Assembly: GCA_019636235.1 (NCBI GenBank)
Contig: JAHBXW010000026.1
Location: forward strand, 1 to 64,000
Length of the DNA stretch: 64,000 nt
Source: Planctomyces sp.
GTDB lineage: Bacteria; Planctomycetota; Planctomycetia; Planctomycetales; Planctomycetaceae
Direction: 5' to 3'
The position numbers were made by a program, and so were the translations under genes. This document shows, one piece after another, positions 40,934 through 50,344 of the stretch (positions within the stretch are counted from its first letter, which is position 1; every line of letters starts with the position of its first letter). The notes beneath the pieces are model-generated. The model saw only the letters and a list, made by a program, of their open reading frames with translations. It was not told where the DNA came from and made no database searches.

Positions 40934-40978
40934 CGGGAATTCACGCGAAAACGCCCGCAAGTTCGTTCCCGGGAATTC
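40934..40978. repeat. Two 9-bp direct repeats in the flgM/TPR divergent promoter
   Basis: CGGGAATTC occurs at 40934-40942 and again at 40970-40978, 36 bases apart, in the 175-base region between the TPR gene and flgM. Possible regulator sites. No clear promoter elements could be assigned. Confidence 0.35.
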
Positions 40979-41011
40979 GATCACCCATCTGCCACACTGC
41001 TGGAGCCCTAC

Positions 41012-41302
41012 ATGCAGGTCCATCGACCGCACACCCCGGATCCCTCGTCGCTGCCGGTGCAGAACCGGACGGCTCGAGGTGCGGGACAGGTTTCCGGCGC
41101 TCAAGCCCCGGGAGTGGCTCCGTCGGAAACGACGGCTCCCGGCGGGAACTCTCAGGTTGCTGTTCTTCACGAGCAGCTCCGCGGAATCCCCGACACGCGC
41201 GAGGAAGTGATGGCACGGGCGCGGGAAAAAGTCGCCAGCGGCGACTATCTGACCCGCCCGGCCGCCGAGGCGACCGCCGAAGCAATCCTGCGTTCCGTGT
41301 AA
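41012..41302 (+). CDS. flgM: Anti-sigma28 factor FlgM
   Basis: 96 residues. Disordered, Pro/Ser/Gln-rich N-terminus, and a C-terminal FlgM-type segment: DTREEVMARAREKVASGDYL followed by TRPAAEATAEAIL, like the conserved R(x)EKVxxI(k)xxI(a)xGxY element. FlgM holds sigma28 until hook completion and is then exported. Directly upstream of the flagellin gene, 109 bases away. Confidence 0.75.
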   Translation: MQVHRPHTPDPSSLPVQNRTARGAGQVSGAQAPGVAPSETTAPGGNSQVAVLHEQLRGIPDTREEVMARAREKVASGDYLTRPAAEATAEAILRSV

Positions 41303-41411
41303 AAGATTTCGTCGTCCGTGCTGCACTCGGCTCCTGGCATCCAGGGGGGACGGACCCGCGTTCCGCGAATGGAAGCCGGGAGTGCCGCCAATCAACCGGG
41401 GGGTGTGATTC

Positions 41412-42821
41412 ATGAGTCTGTCGATTGCGAACAACGTTTCGTCGCTGAACGCCCAGCACAACCTGGCCCGCGCGTCCAGCGGCCTCGCCAAGTCGGTCGA
41501 ACGGCTGTCGTCCGGCCTGAAGGTGAACCGCGGAGCCGACGGCCCTGCGGCCCTCGTGATTTCCGAGAAGCACCGTGCCCAGATCGCCGGCCTCCGCCAG
41601 GCCATCGATAACGCCGAAAAGGCGACGTCGGTCGTGCAGACCGCCGAAGGCGCGCTGAACGAGATCAACTCGCTGCTCGTCAAGGTCCGCAGCCTGGCCC
41701 TCGACTCGGCCAACGCCGGCGTGAATGACGACGACGCTCTCGCCGCCAACCAGGCCGAAATCGCGAACGCGATCGACACGATCAACCGGATCGCGAACAA
41801 CACCCAGTTCGGCCAGAAGAAGCTGCTCAACGGCTCGTCCGGCATCGTCGGCACGCCGACCGACGCCGACGTCTCCGTCCAGCAGACGACGGCCGACACC
41901 AAGGCCGGCAACTACAACGTCAACATCACGACGGCCGCTGAACGCGCCACCGTGACGGCCGGCACCGGCCAGACGGCCAACCTCGCCGCCGCCGAAACCC
42001 TGACCATCAACGGCGTGGCGATCACCCTCGACGCCGGCCTGTCGCAGGGCCAGGTCGTCTCCCGCATCAACGAGTTCACCGCTCAGACCGGCGTCATCGC
42101 CGACATCGACAGCGGCGACACCCGGCTGTACACGCAGGCCTTCGGCAGCGCCGCCACGATCGACGTCGTGTCGGACGTCGCCGCCGCCGCCACCAGCTCC
42201 GGCTTCGGCAACGTCGCCGCCAACGACGCGGGCGTGGACATCGCCGGCACCATCGGCGGCGTCGCGGCCACCGGCACCGGCAACACCCTGACGGCCACCA
42301 GCGGCAACGCCAACGGCCTGCAGATCCGCGTCGCGGCCGACACCGACCCGACCACCACCGTCACCGGCGCCCAGGGAGCCGTCGCCGTCGTCGACAACTC
42401 CCTCGTGTTCCAGATCGGTCCCAACCAGAACCAGACCGCCAGCATCGCCATCGGCCGCATCAATCCGAACGGCCTCGGCAGCGGCATCGCCGGCAACCAG
42501 TTCTCGAACCTGTCCGAAGTCGAAGTCACCTCGGCCTCGAAGTCGCAGGACGCCCTGGCCGTCATCGACGAGGCCATCAACCAGGTCACCAACCTGCGCG
42601 GCACGCTGGGAGCCTTCCAGCAGAACACGCTGGCCTCCACCGTCAGCAACCTCCAGGCCACCCTGGAAAACACCGTGAACGCCGAGTCGGTCATCCGCGA
42701 CACCGACTTCGCGACGGAAGTCGCCGAGTTCACGAAGCAGCAGGTGCTGGTCCAGGCCGGCGCCTCGGTGCTCAAGAACGCCAACCAGCAGCCGCAGCTG
42801 GCCCTGTCGCTGCTCAACTGA
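41412..42821 (+). CDS. fliC: Flagellin FliC
   Basis: 469 residues. Conserved D0/D1 N-terminus (NNVSSLNAQHNLARASSGLA, SVERLSSGLKVNRGADGPAA, about residues 7-47) and C-terminal D1/D0 region (TLASTVSNLQATLENTVNAE; SVIRDTDFATEVAEFTKQQV; ending QQPQLALSLLN). The middle (about 150-370) is Gly/Thr/Asn-rich and surface-exposed, with a flagellin hook IN-like part. A GGGGGG ribosome site precedes the ATG. The codons are strongly biased toward C in third position, which fits very high expression. Single copy in this window; two hairpins follow. Confidence 0.96.
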   Translation: MSLSIANNVSSLNAQHNLARASSGLAKSVERLSSGLKVNRGADGPAALVISEKHRAQIAGLRQAIDNAEKATSVVQTAEGALNEINSLLVKVRSLALDSANAGVNDDDALAANQAEIANAIDTINRIANNTQFGQKKLLNGSSGIVGTPTDADVSVQQTTADTKAGNYNVNITTAAERATVTAGTGQTANLAAAETLTINGVAITLDAGLSQGQVVSRINEFTAQTGVIADIDSGDTRLYTQAFGSAATIDVVSDVAAAATSSGFGNVAANDAGVDIAGTIGGVAATGTGNTLTATSGNANGLQIRVAADTDPTTTVTGAQGAVAVVDNSLVFQIGPNQNQTASIAIGRINPNGLGSGIAGNQFSNLSEVEVTSASKSQDALAVIDEAINQVTNLRGTLGAFQQNTLASTVSNLQATLENTVNAESVIRDTDFATEVAEFTKQQVLVQAGASVLKNANQQPQLALSLLN

Positions 42822-42830
42822 TCCTTCGCC

Positions 42831-42853
42831 GGCGCCGCGCAAGTCGCGGCGCC
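42831..42853 (+). terminator. Perfect GC hairpin after fliC
   Basis: Nine-base perfect stem GGCGCCGCG/CGCGGCGCC around a CAAGT loop, 10 bases after the flagellin stop. No U-run follows. Could protect the abundant fliC mRNA or terminate part of the transcripts before fliD. Confidence 0.5.
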
Positions 42854-42873
42854 GAGAGACATTCCAACCGCCG

Positions 42874-42915
42874 CATCCGCCGGTCGAACGTCCTTCAGAC
42901 GTTCCCCGGCGGATG
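42874..42915 (+). terminator. Second, longer hairpin between fliC and fliD
   Basis: CATCCGCCGG pairs perfectly with CCGGCGGATG, and inside it GAACGTC pairs with GACGTTC around a CTTCA loop, with a one-base asymmetry at 42884-42885/42905. It ends 38 bases before the fliD ATG. Likely an attenuator or mRNA-stability element separating high fliC from lower fliD expression. Confidence 0.5.
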
Positions 42916-42952
42916 TCTGCGTTGAACGGAACCGACGCCACCGGAGCTTTCC

Positions 42953-44950
42953 ATGCCGGCGATTGACGGCCTGATCACGGGCATCGACACCGAATCCATC
43001 ATCACGGATCTGCTCAAAATCCGGCAGACCCGGATCGACGTGCTCAAGGTCAAGCAGCAGGGCATCACCGACAAGAAGTCCGCGTTCCAGAAGCTCGAAG
43101 CGCAGATCATCTCGCTCCGCAGCCAGGCCTCGCAACTGGCCCGCTCGCAGAACAACGTGTTCAGCACGCGCACCGTCTCGACGTCCCACGAGTCGGCGCT
43201 CGCGGCCACCGCCACCTCCGCCGCCGCGGTCGGCACGTTTCAGGTCCAGGTCCACTCCCTGGCGCAGTCTCACCAGGTCGCCAGCCAGGGATTCGCCGAT
43301 CCCGATTCAGAAATCACCGCCGGCACGTTCGAGTTCCGTGTCGGATCAGGTCCCGTCCAGACGGTCACCATCGACTCCACCAACAACACCCTGCAGGGGC
43401 TGGCCACCGCCATCAACAGCTCCGGCGCCGGCGTGTTCGCGTCGATCGTCCGGGATTCCTCCGATCCCTCCGCGCCCAACCGGCTGATGCTGTCCGCCGG
43501 CAAGTCCGGCGCGGCGAATCAGATCTCCGTCACCAACAATCTCGCCGCCTCCTCCGGGGGCGCCGTCCGCCCCGACTTCGACTTCGACAACCCGATCCAG
43601 TCCGCGGCCGACGCCCGCGTGCAGCTCGGCTCCGGCCCCGGCGCCATTGTCGCCTCCAGCGACACCAACACCGTCACCGGGCTGCTGGAAGGCGTCACGC
43701 TCAACCTCCGCGAAGCGGACCCCGCCCGGACCATCACCATCAACGTCGCCCAGAACACCGAAGGCGCCGTCAAAGCCGTCCAGGACTTCGTCACCGCGTA
43801 CAACGACCTGATGACGCAGTTCGACACCCAGTTCCGGTACGTCCCGGAGTCGAACCAGGTCGGAGTGCTGCTCGGCAATCGCATCGCCTCGGACCTGCAG
43901 GCGCAGATCCGCGACTCCGTGCTGGGCGTCGTGCCGGGCGTGAACTCCCGGATGAACCGGATGTCGGCGATCGGCGTGTCGGTCACGGACCGCGGACACC
44001 TGACGTTCAACCCGAGCAAGCTGACGGACGCGTTGACCGGGAAGGTTCCGGGCGTCAGCGCGGATGACGTCCGCAAGCTGTTCGCGCTCGACGCATCCAG
44101 CGACAACGGCGGCGTGCAGTTCGTCATCGGCGGCACGCGAACGGGCGCGCCGGCGAGCGGCGTGCAGGTCGACATCACGCAGGCCGCCGAGCGGGCGACG
44201 ATCTCCGCCGGTTCGGCGCTGGCGCCCTCCACGGTCATCGACGGCACGAACGACACACTGTCGCTGCGGCTGGACGGGACGTCGGCGACCGAGATCCGGC
44301 TGGCCCACGGGACGTACACGCCCGATCAGCTCGCCGCGCACCTCGAATCCGTCATCAACTCGACCCCTGCGTTCGGGACCCGCCAGGTCGCGGCAGGCGT
44401 CTCCGGCGGCGCTCTGACGCTGACCTCCGTCGCTTACGGCGCCGCGTCAGAAATCGCTGTCGTCTCGGGGACCGCAATGTCCGCTTTGGGCTTCCTCGGC
44501 AACGAGAGCGACTTCGGGCAGGACGTGGCCGGCGTGTTCATCGTCGACGGCCAGACCGAACCCGCTGCCGGCCGGGGACGGCTGTTGATCGGAAACGCCG
44601 ACAACCCGAACACCGCCGACCTCCAGGTCCGCGTCACCCTGTCTTCCGGCCAGGTTCAGGCCGGCGTCGACGCGAACCTCACGACCACCCGGGGGCTGGC
44701 CTCCCGGCTCGATCAGGCCCTCAACAAACTGCTCGACCCGGTCAACGGGCGAATCAAGACCGTTCATGACAGTTTTGACGCCAACCTCGAGACTCTTCAG
44801 AAAGCAATTGACCGCCAGAACGCATTCTTTGAAAAGCAACAGAAGAAACTCATCGATGAGTTCACCGCCCTGGAGATGACGATGGCCCAGCTCCAGAACA
44901 CGGCGACGTACCTCACGAACCAGCTGGCTCCGAACCAGAACAAGTCGTGA
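42953..44950 (+). CDS. fliD: Flagellar filament cap protein FliD (HAP2)
   Basis: 665 residues. N-terminal domain: IDGLITGIDTESIITDLLKI followed by the R(Q)TRIDVLKVKQQGITDKKS helix and AFQKLEAQIISLRSQASQLA. Two or more flagellin hook-IN type domains (for example LAHGTYTPDQLAAHLESVIN). C-terminal coiled coil ends LIDEFTALEMTMAQLQNTAT with YLTNQLA. Longer than E. coli FliD (468). GGAG eight bases before the ATG. It caps the filament and is the expected client of FliS/FliT-type chaperones. Confidence 0.93.
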   Translation: MPAIDGLITGIDTESIITDLLKIRQTRIDVLKVKQQGITDKKSAFQKLEAQIISLRSQASQLARSQNNVFSTRTVSTSHESALAATATSAAAVGTFQVQVHSLAQSHQVASQGFADPDSEITAGTFEFRVGSGPVQTVTIDSTNNTLQGLATAINSSGAGVFASIVRDSSDPSAPNRLMLSAGKSGAANQISVTNNLAASSGGAVRPDFDFDNPIQSAADARVQLGSGPGAIVASSDTNTVTGLLEGVTLNLREADPARTITINVAQNTEGAVKAVQDFVTAYNDLMTQFDTQFRYVPESNQVGVLLGNRIASDLQAQIRDSVLGVVPGVNSRMNRMSAIGVSVTDRGHLTFNPSKLTDALTGKVPGVSADDVRKLFALDASSDNGGVQFVIGGTRTGAPASGVQVDITQAAERATISAGSALAPSTVIDGTNDTLSLRLDGTSATEIRLAHGTYTPDQLAAHLESVINSTPAFGTRQVAAGVSGGALTLTSVAYGAASEIAVVSGTAMSALGFLGNESDFGQDVAGVFIVDGQTEPAAGRGRLLIGNADNPNTADLQVRVTLSSGQVQAGVDANLTTTRGLASRLDQALNKLLDPVNGRIKTVHDSFDANLETLQKAIDRQNAFFEKQQKKLIDEFTALEMTMAQLQNTATYLTNQLAPNQNKS

Positions 44951-45020
44951 CGTCCGATGTTGTCCGGGAAGGATCCCGGAAGCTGCGCCCGAACGCCCGG
45001 CCGCCGGAACTCGGATCTCG

Positions 45021-45440
45021 ATGAACGCTGCTCAGAACGCCTACCGCCGCTCGGCGGTCAGTCAGTGGACCCGCATCGACCTGCTTGTCGCGCTGTACGC
45101 CGCGACCCACAAGACGCTCGTCCGCGGAGCCGACGCCCTGGACCGCGCCGACGAGCGCGAATCCGCCGCCGCCACGCTCCGCGCACAGAACCAGCTGCTC
45201 GCGCTGCTCGACGGCCTCCAGCCCGAACCCGGCAGCACCGCCGAGAACGTCCAGCGGCTGCTCGTGTACTGTATGCAGCGCATCAGCGCCCGCGACGCCG
45301 CCTGCTGGCGGCAGGCCGCGGAAATCGTCAGCACGCTCCGCTCGGGGTTCGAGGGCATCTGCGAAGAAGCCCGAACTCTGGAACAGACTGGCGAGATCCC
45401 GGCCCTCGACGCGCAGATGAGCCGCGCCATCGTCGCCTGA
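45021..45440 (+). CDS. fliS: FliS-like flagellin export chaperone
   Basis: 139 residues, all helical. The N-terminus NAAQNAYRRSAVSQWTRIDL followed by LVALYAATHKTLVRGADAL parallels the FliS pattern (AYxx-V-tas-x-kLi-mLYdgai). C-terminal helices carry CWRQAAEIVSTLRSGFEGIC. FliS binds the C-terminus of flagellin to prevent premature polymerisation. Position directly after fliD is canonical. Sequence identity is modest. Confidence 0.75.
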   Translation: MNAAQNAYRRSAVSQWTRIDLLVALYAATHKTLVRGADALDRADERESAAATLRAQNQLLALLDGLQPEPGSTAENVQRLLVYCMQRISARDAACWRQAAEIVSTLRSGFEGICEEARTLEQTGEIPALDAQMSRAIVA

Positions 45441-45461
45441 ACGGCCCCGCCGCAAGGGCCC

Positions 45462-46391
45462 TCAGCCCTTCAGCACCTTGTCGATCGTCTCCCGCAGCAC
45501 GCCGCCGCTGTGCTGCAGCGCCAGCCGCTCCTTGGGCCACAGGTCCACCTCGACGTGCCCCTGCACGCCCGAGCGGCCCACGATCGTCGGCACGGAGATG
45601 GCCACGTCCCGCAGGTCATAGGCGCCGTTCTGCAGCGTCGACACCGGCAGCACGCGCCGCTGGTCGAGGGCGATGCTGTGAATCACGTCGGCGATCGACA
45701 CGCCCACGGCGAAGCCCGCGCCCCCCTTCTTCTTGATGACTTCCGCGCCGCTGCCGCGGGTCCGCTTCTCCACCTCCGCGATCAGCGTCGACGTCACGCC
45801 CGGCCACTTGTCCAGCGGCAGCCCCGCGATCTGCGCCGCCGACCACACCGGCACCATGCTGTCGCCATGCTCGCCCAGAATCAGCGCCCCCACCTGCGTC
45901 GGCGGGACGTTCAACCGCGCGGACAGCATGCTCCGCAGCCGCACCGTGTCCAACACCGTCCCCAAACCCAGCACCTGCGACGCCGGCAGGCCCAGTTCCT
46001 GGATCGCCAGGTACGTCAGCACGTCGACCGGATTCGACACCACGAACACGATGGCGTCCTTGCGGACCCCGGCCGTCTTGATGTCCCCCAGAATCGTCCG
46101 GAACAGCGCCACGTTCCGGTTGATCAGGTCCAGGCGGCTTTCGTCCGGCTTGCGCCGCAATCCGGCCGTGATGACGATGCAGTCGCTCGTCTTGTAATCG
46201 TCGGACGTCCCCGCCCGGACCACCTGGTCGGAGATCAGCGCCGCGCCATGCAGGATGTCCAGCGCCTGCCCTTCCGCCAGCTCCTGGTTGACGTCCAGCA
46301 GGACGATCTCCCGGACAATGCGGCCGGCCTGCAGCGCAAACCCGGCGCAGGAACCCACCAGACCTCCGCCCCCGACGATCGAAACCTTCAT
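45462..46391 (-). CDS. mdh: Malate dehydrogenase (LDH/MDH family)
   Basis: 309 residues from ATG 46391; the open frame upstream to 46493 is not conserved. NAD-binding Rossmann motif GGGGLVG (7-13) with Asp33 after the second strand, giving NAD preference. Catalytic residues: Arg86 in DESRLDL, Asp148/Arg151 in LDTVRLR and His175 in GEHGDS. The substrate-specificity position holds Arg (Arg80 in LRRKPDES), as in LDH-like malate dehydrogenases, instead of the Gln of lactate dehydrogenases. Converts malate to oxaloacetate in the TCA cycle. Convergent with fliS. Confidence 0.88.
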   Translation of the reverse strand: MKVSIVGGGGLVGSCAGFALQAGRIVREIVLLDVNQELAEGQALDILHGAALISDQVVRAGTSDDYKTSDCIVITAGLRRKPDESRLDLINRNVALFRTILGDIKTAGVRKDAIVFVVSNPVDVLTYLAIQELGLPASQVLGLGTVLDTVRLRSMLSARLNVPPTQVGALILGEHGDSMVPVWSAAQIAGLPLDKWPGVTSTLIAEVEKRTRGSGAEVIKKKGGAGFAVGVSIADVIHSIALDQRRVLPVSTLQNGAYDLRDVAISVPTIVGRSGVQGHVEVDLWPKERLALQHSGGVLRETIDKVLKG

Positions 46392-46535
46392 GGGTATGAC
46401 TGCTCTCTGTGCCAACCGGATGCTGACCGACGGCTGGTCCATCGCCGCAGCCGGGTCGCGGCAGATTACAGGACAATCCCGACCGCGAAACAAGGGGAAT
46501 CCCTTCGCCCCGGGGACTGTCCCGGACGCCGGAAT

Positions 46536-47000
46536 TCAGCGTTCCCGGTCGCGCTCCCGCAGCAGCTGCTTCAACTCGTCGGCGAAGTCGTTCACGTCCT
46601 GAAAGCTGCGATACACCGACGCGAACCGCACGAACGCCACCTGGTCGACCTTCCGCAACAGGTTGAACACCTGCTCGCCGATGTACCGCGAAGGGACTTC
46701 TCGATCGAAATTCTCGTACACGTCCCGCTCGACCTCGTCGACGATCCGCTCGATCTGCTCGGGGCTGACGGGCCGCTTGTAACAGGCCTTCTCGACGCCC
46801 AGCCGAATCCGCAACCGGTCGAACGGCACTCGGGAACCGTCTTTTTTGATGACCTTCAGCGGCGATTCTTCGAGTTTCTCGTAGGTCGTGAACCTGCGCC
46901 CGCAATGCAGACACTTCCGCCGCCGCCGGATCACGAACTCCTCGCTGCCGCGGGAGTCGATGACCTTGGTTTCACCCTGGCGACAGAACGGGCACAACAT
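46536..47000 (-). CDS. nrdR: Transcriptional repressor NrdR
   Basis: 154 residues from ATG 47000. Zinc ribbon with Cys3/Cys6 (CPFC) and Cys30/Cys33 (CLHC) flanking [17 protein letters not shown], then the ATP-cone domain ([59 protein letters not shown]). NrdR binds ATP/dATP and represses ribonucleotide reductase operons. Near-universal length and motif. Single gene; the target operon is not in this window. Confidence 0.96.
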   Translation of the reverse strand: MLCPFCRQGETKVIDSRGSEEFVIRRRRKCLHCGRRFTTYEKLEESPLKVIKKDGSRVPFDRLRIRLGVEKACYKRPVSPEQIERIVDEVERDVYENFDREVPSRYIGEQVFNLLRKVDQVAFVRFASVYRSFQDVNDFADELKQLLRERDRER

Positions 47001-47200
47001 GCAAGGGGACCGGGACGAGTGAGGGACGCGCGGCATTCACGCCGACGCGCTCGGCATCGTAACGGGCTCGCGGCATCTTGACAGCGACCGGTCGGCTGTG
47101 ATGGACTGACCCCCGTCCCGCCTGCGACGGGACGCCCGCCCCCATCACCCGCCAGACGTCCGGGTTCGGCCCCGCGCCCGGCGCAACAGGACCCTCCCTC

Positions 47201-50200
47201 ATGGGCTGCCGATCACCGCGCTGGCTGTCGGGATGCCTGCTCGCCCTCCTCGCGGCGCTGCCGTTCGCCACCGGTCCCGTTGCGTCAGCCGTCGCCGCGG
47301 ATGCGCCTCCCAGGTACGCGGAAGACATTCAGCCGATCTTCAAGCAGCGCTGCTACTCCTGCCACGGTCCGGACAAGCAGGAATCCGGACTCCGGCTCGA
47401 TCGCAAAGTCGACGCCCTCGCCGGCGGAGACTCCGGCAAAGTCATCGTCCCCGGCGACGCCGACGGCAGCGTGCTCATCAAACTCGTCGCCGGCAAAGAC
47501 CCCGACCGCATCATGCCGCCCGACGGGGACCAGCTCGACGACGACGAAATCAAGACGCTCAAGAACTGGATCGCGGCCGGCGCCCCCTGGCCCGACGACC
47601 CGAAGAAATCACTCGACGCTTCAGAACACTGGTCCTTTCAGCCGATCCGTCGCCCCGTTCCGCCCAGCGTCCCCGGCGCCCAAAGCCCCGTTGACGCTTT
47701 CATTGGAGAACGGCTTGCCGCCAGCGGAACGACATTCTCGCCGGAAGCGGATCGCCTCACGCTCCTCCGCCGCCTGTCGTTTGACCTTCTGGGACTGCCG
47801 CCCACGCCCGAGGAGGTCGATCGATTCGTCGCCGATCCCGACCCCGATGCGTATGTGACGCTCGTCGACGAGCTGCTCGCGTCACCCCGGTTCGGCGAAC
47901 GCTGGGGCCGCCACTGGCTGGACCTCGCCCGCTACGCCGATTCCGACGGCTACGAAAAGGACAATCCCCGTTACCACGCCTGGAAGTATCGCGACTGGGT
48001 CATCGAGGCGATCAATCGCGATCAGCCGTTTGATGAGTTCACGATCGAACAGCTCGCCGGCGACCTGCTGCCCGGCGCGACGGCCGAACAGCGCATCGCG
48101 ACCGGTTTCAACCGTCAGACGCTGACCAACACGGAAGGAGGGGTCGACCAGGAGCAGTTTCGCGTCGAGGCGGTGTTCGATCGGACCGAGACGCTCGGCG
48201 CGGTCTGGCTGGGGCTGACGGTCGGCTGCGCCCGCTGCCATTCGCACAAGTACGATCCTTTGCCGCTCCGGGATTACTTCGGCCTGTTCGCGTTCTTCAA
48301 CGCCAGCGATGAAGCCAATCTGACGACGCCGACCTCGGCGGACGCGGTGCAGGACTTTGAGCGTCGCCAGCGGGCATGGCGGACGGAACAGACCGCGCTC
48401 CAGGCCGTCGTCGATGCGGCCGCCGCGCCGCTGCAGGCCGCCTTCCCCGACTGGTTCGAGACTCAACGGGCCGCATTGCTGCGTCTCACGGACGCCCCGC
48501 CCGAGTTTCTGCCGCTGACCATTCGCTCCGCCGCCGCCGAGCGGGGGTCGACGCTGGCCTCCCTGGACGACGGAGTCTGGCTGGCCTCGGGGGAGCGGCC
48601 GCAGCAGGAGGTCTATGTCATTGAGGCCGAACTCCCGCCGGGAACAACGGCCCTGAAGCTCGAGGCGCTGTCGCATCCGTCGCTGCCGGCGAACGGGCCG
48701 GGTCGCGCGGACCATGGCAACTTCGTGCTTAGCGAAGTCACGGTCGCCGCCAGCGAACCGCTGCAGTTCGCCTCGGCCAAAGCGTCCTTCGCGCAATCCG
48801 GGTTCCCGTCCGAACTGGCGATCGACGGCGTCGAGGACAGCCGCGGTTGGGCCGTCGCGCCGAAGTTCGGCGAGACCCATCACGCGCTGTTCCGATTCGA
48901 TCCGTCGGCCGTCGATCGGCTTGCCCTGGCGCCCCTGCGCGCGACGATCCGGCTCAGCCAGCAGTACGACACCCCGGGATACCCGCCGCATCTCCTGGGC
49001 GCTTTCCGACTGTCGGCGATGACGGGGGACGATGGCTCGAGCCTCGGACTCCCCGAGCCCGTGCTGGCCACGCTCCGCAAGCCGCTGGAACATCTGACGG
49101 ACGCCGAGCGGTTCCGGGCGTTCGAGCACTTCTCCGCGGGAGATGAGGCCGTCGGCGCGGCTCGCCAGCGGCTCGCGGAACACGACAAGGCCAAGCCGAC
49201 GCCGCCCGAAATGCCGGCAGCCGTAATTCGGGCCGCGCGACGCGACACGCGGATCCTCCGCCGCGGAGACTTCCTCCAGCCCGGCGATGCCATCGAGCCC
49301 GCCACGCCCGGCGTTTTGCCGCCGATGGTTCCCCGCGGCGATTCCAACCGGGCTGATCGGCTCGATCTGGCCCGATGGCTTGTCGCGCCGGACAACCCGC
49401 TGACCGCGCGCGTCGCCGTGAATCACATGTGGCGGCATTTGTTCGGACGCGGGCTCGTGCCCACGATGAATGACTTCGGAACCCGCGGCGATCCGCCCAC
49501 GCATCCCGAACTTCTTGACTGGCTGGCCGCCGAGTTTCAGTCGCGGGGCTGGAGCCGCAAGACGCTGATTCGGCAGATCGTCCTGTCGCGGACGTATCGC
49601 CAGTCCTCAACGGAGCGCCCTGAACTGAGGGACCTCGATCCGCAGAACTCGCTCTATGCCCGGCAGAACCGGTTCCGCGTCGAAGCGGAAGCGGTCCGGG
49701 ACGCCGCGCTCGCCGCCAGTGGGTTGCTTCAGGATCGACTCGGCGGGCCCAGCGTCTTTCCGCCTCTGCCCCCGGGCATCGCCGCACTCAGTTACGCGGA
49801 CAACTTCACCTGGGGCGCCAGCGAATGGAACACACGCCCCGACCGTCCCTGGGGCATCGCTCCTCAGGATGACATTCATCGCCGCGGCCTGTACACGTTC
49901 TTCAAGCGGACGGCCCCGCATCCGAATCTGACGACGTTCGACTGTCCGGACGCGAATCTCGCCTGCGTCGAACGACAGGTTTCCAACACGCCCCTGCAGG
50001 CCCTCATCACGCTGAACAACGCCACGTTTCTCGAGGCCGCGCGGGGCCTTGCCAGCCGGATCCGCGACGAGCCGCTGGCGGACGAACCCGCGCGTCTGAG
50101 GCGCCTGTTCCGGCTGGCCGTCGGTCGCCCGCCGGCATCGGACGATCTGCTCGATCTCGGCGCCTACCTGGCCGCCGCGCGCGGCCACTACGCACAGAAT

Positions 50201-50317
50201 CCCGACGCCGCCCGGGCATTCGCGGGCGCCGGCGCGGACATCGACGCCGAAGCTGCCGCCTGGACGGCCACGGCCCGGGTCGTCCTGAACCTGGATGAGT
50301 TCTTGACGCGCGAGTGA
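47201..50317 (+). CDS. DUF1549/DUF1553 protein with planctomycete cytochrome domain
   Basis: 1038 residues. Signal peptide (about 1-33). N-terminal planctomycete cytochrome C-type domain (PSCyt1) with CYSCH at 51-55, in EDIQPIFKQRCYSCHGPDKQ. DUF1549 (PSCyt2) follows (HWSFQPIRRP, GERWGRHWLDLARYADSDGY, VGCARCHSHKYDP). DUF1553 (PSD1) is C-terminal (RVAVNHMWRHLFGRGLVP; HPELLDWLAAEFQSRGWSRK; RQIVLSRTYRQSS; TPLQALITLNNATFLEAARG). Such proteins occur in many paralogues in planctomycetes, often with sulfatases or sugar-degradation genes; the exact role is unknown. A second one begins to the right of this window. Confidence 0.92.
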   Translation: MGCRSPRWLSGCLLALLAALPFATGPVASAVAADAPPRYAEDIQPIFKQRCYSCHGPDKQESGLRLDRKVDALAGGDSGKVIVPGDADGSVLIKLVAGKDPDRIMPPDGDQLDDDEIKTLKNWIAAGAPWPDDPKKSLDASEHWSFQPIRRPVPPSVPGAQSPVDAFIGERLAASGTTFSPEADRLTLLRRLSFDLLGLPPTPEEVDRFVADPDPDAYVTLVDELLASPRFGERWGRHWLDLARYADSDGYEKDNPRYHAWKYRDWVIEAINRDQPFDEFTIEQLAGDLLPGATAEQRIATGFNRQTLTNTEGGVDQEQFRVEAVFDRTETLGAVWLGLTVGCARCHSHKYDPLPLRDYFGLFAFFNASDEANLTTPTSADAVQDFERRQRAWRTEQTALQAVVDAAAAPLQAAFPDWFETQRAALLRLTDAPPEFLPLTIRSAAAERGSTLASLDDGVWLASGERPQQEVYVIEAELPPGTTALKLEALSHPSLPANGPGRADHGNFVLSEVTVAASEPLQFASAKASFAQSGFPSELAIDGVEDSRGWAVAPKFGETHHALFRFDPSAVDRLALAPLRATIRLSQQYDTPGYPPHLLGAFRLSAMTGDDGSSLGLPEPVLATLRKPLEHLTDAERFRAFEHFSAGDEAVGAARQRLAEHDKAKPTPPEMPAAVIRAARRDTRILRRGDFLQPGDAIEPATPGVLPPMVPRGDSNRADRLDLARWLVAPDNPLTARVAVNHMWRHLFGRGLVPTMNDFGTRGDPPTHPELLDWLAAEFQSRGWSRKTLIRQIVLSRTYRQSSTERPELRDLDPQNSLYARQNRFRVEAEAVRDAALAASGLLQDRLGGPSVFPPLPPGIAALSYADNFTWGASEWNTRPDRPWGIAPQDDIHRRGLYTFFKRTAPHPNLTTFDCPDANLACVERQVSNTPLQALITLNNATFLEAARGLASRIRDEPLADEPARLRRLFRLAVGRPPASDDLLDLGAYLAAARGHYAQNPDAARAFAGAGADIDAEAAAWTATARVVLNLDEFLTRE

Positions 50318-50344
50318 CCCGCAGCTGAACGTGAGACGCCCGGT

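Noticed and set aside
41213-41230. TGGCACG inside flgM as a sigma54 promoter
   Set aside because: The -12 GC element is absent at the required spacing.
41303-41411. Possible sigma28 promoter before fliC
   Set aside because: No TAAAGTTT/GCCGATAA pair at usable spacing; GCCGCCAATC is too weak.
40941-42941. 666-codon minus-strand frame opposite flgM and fliC
   Set aside because: Gly/Asp/Val-rich reverse translation of the C-biased flagellin gene; no start context.
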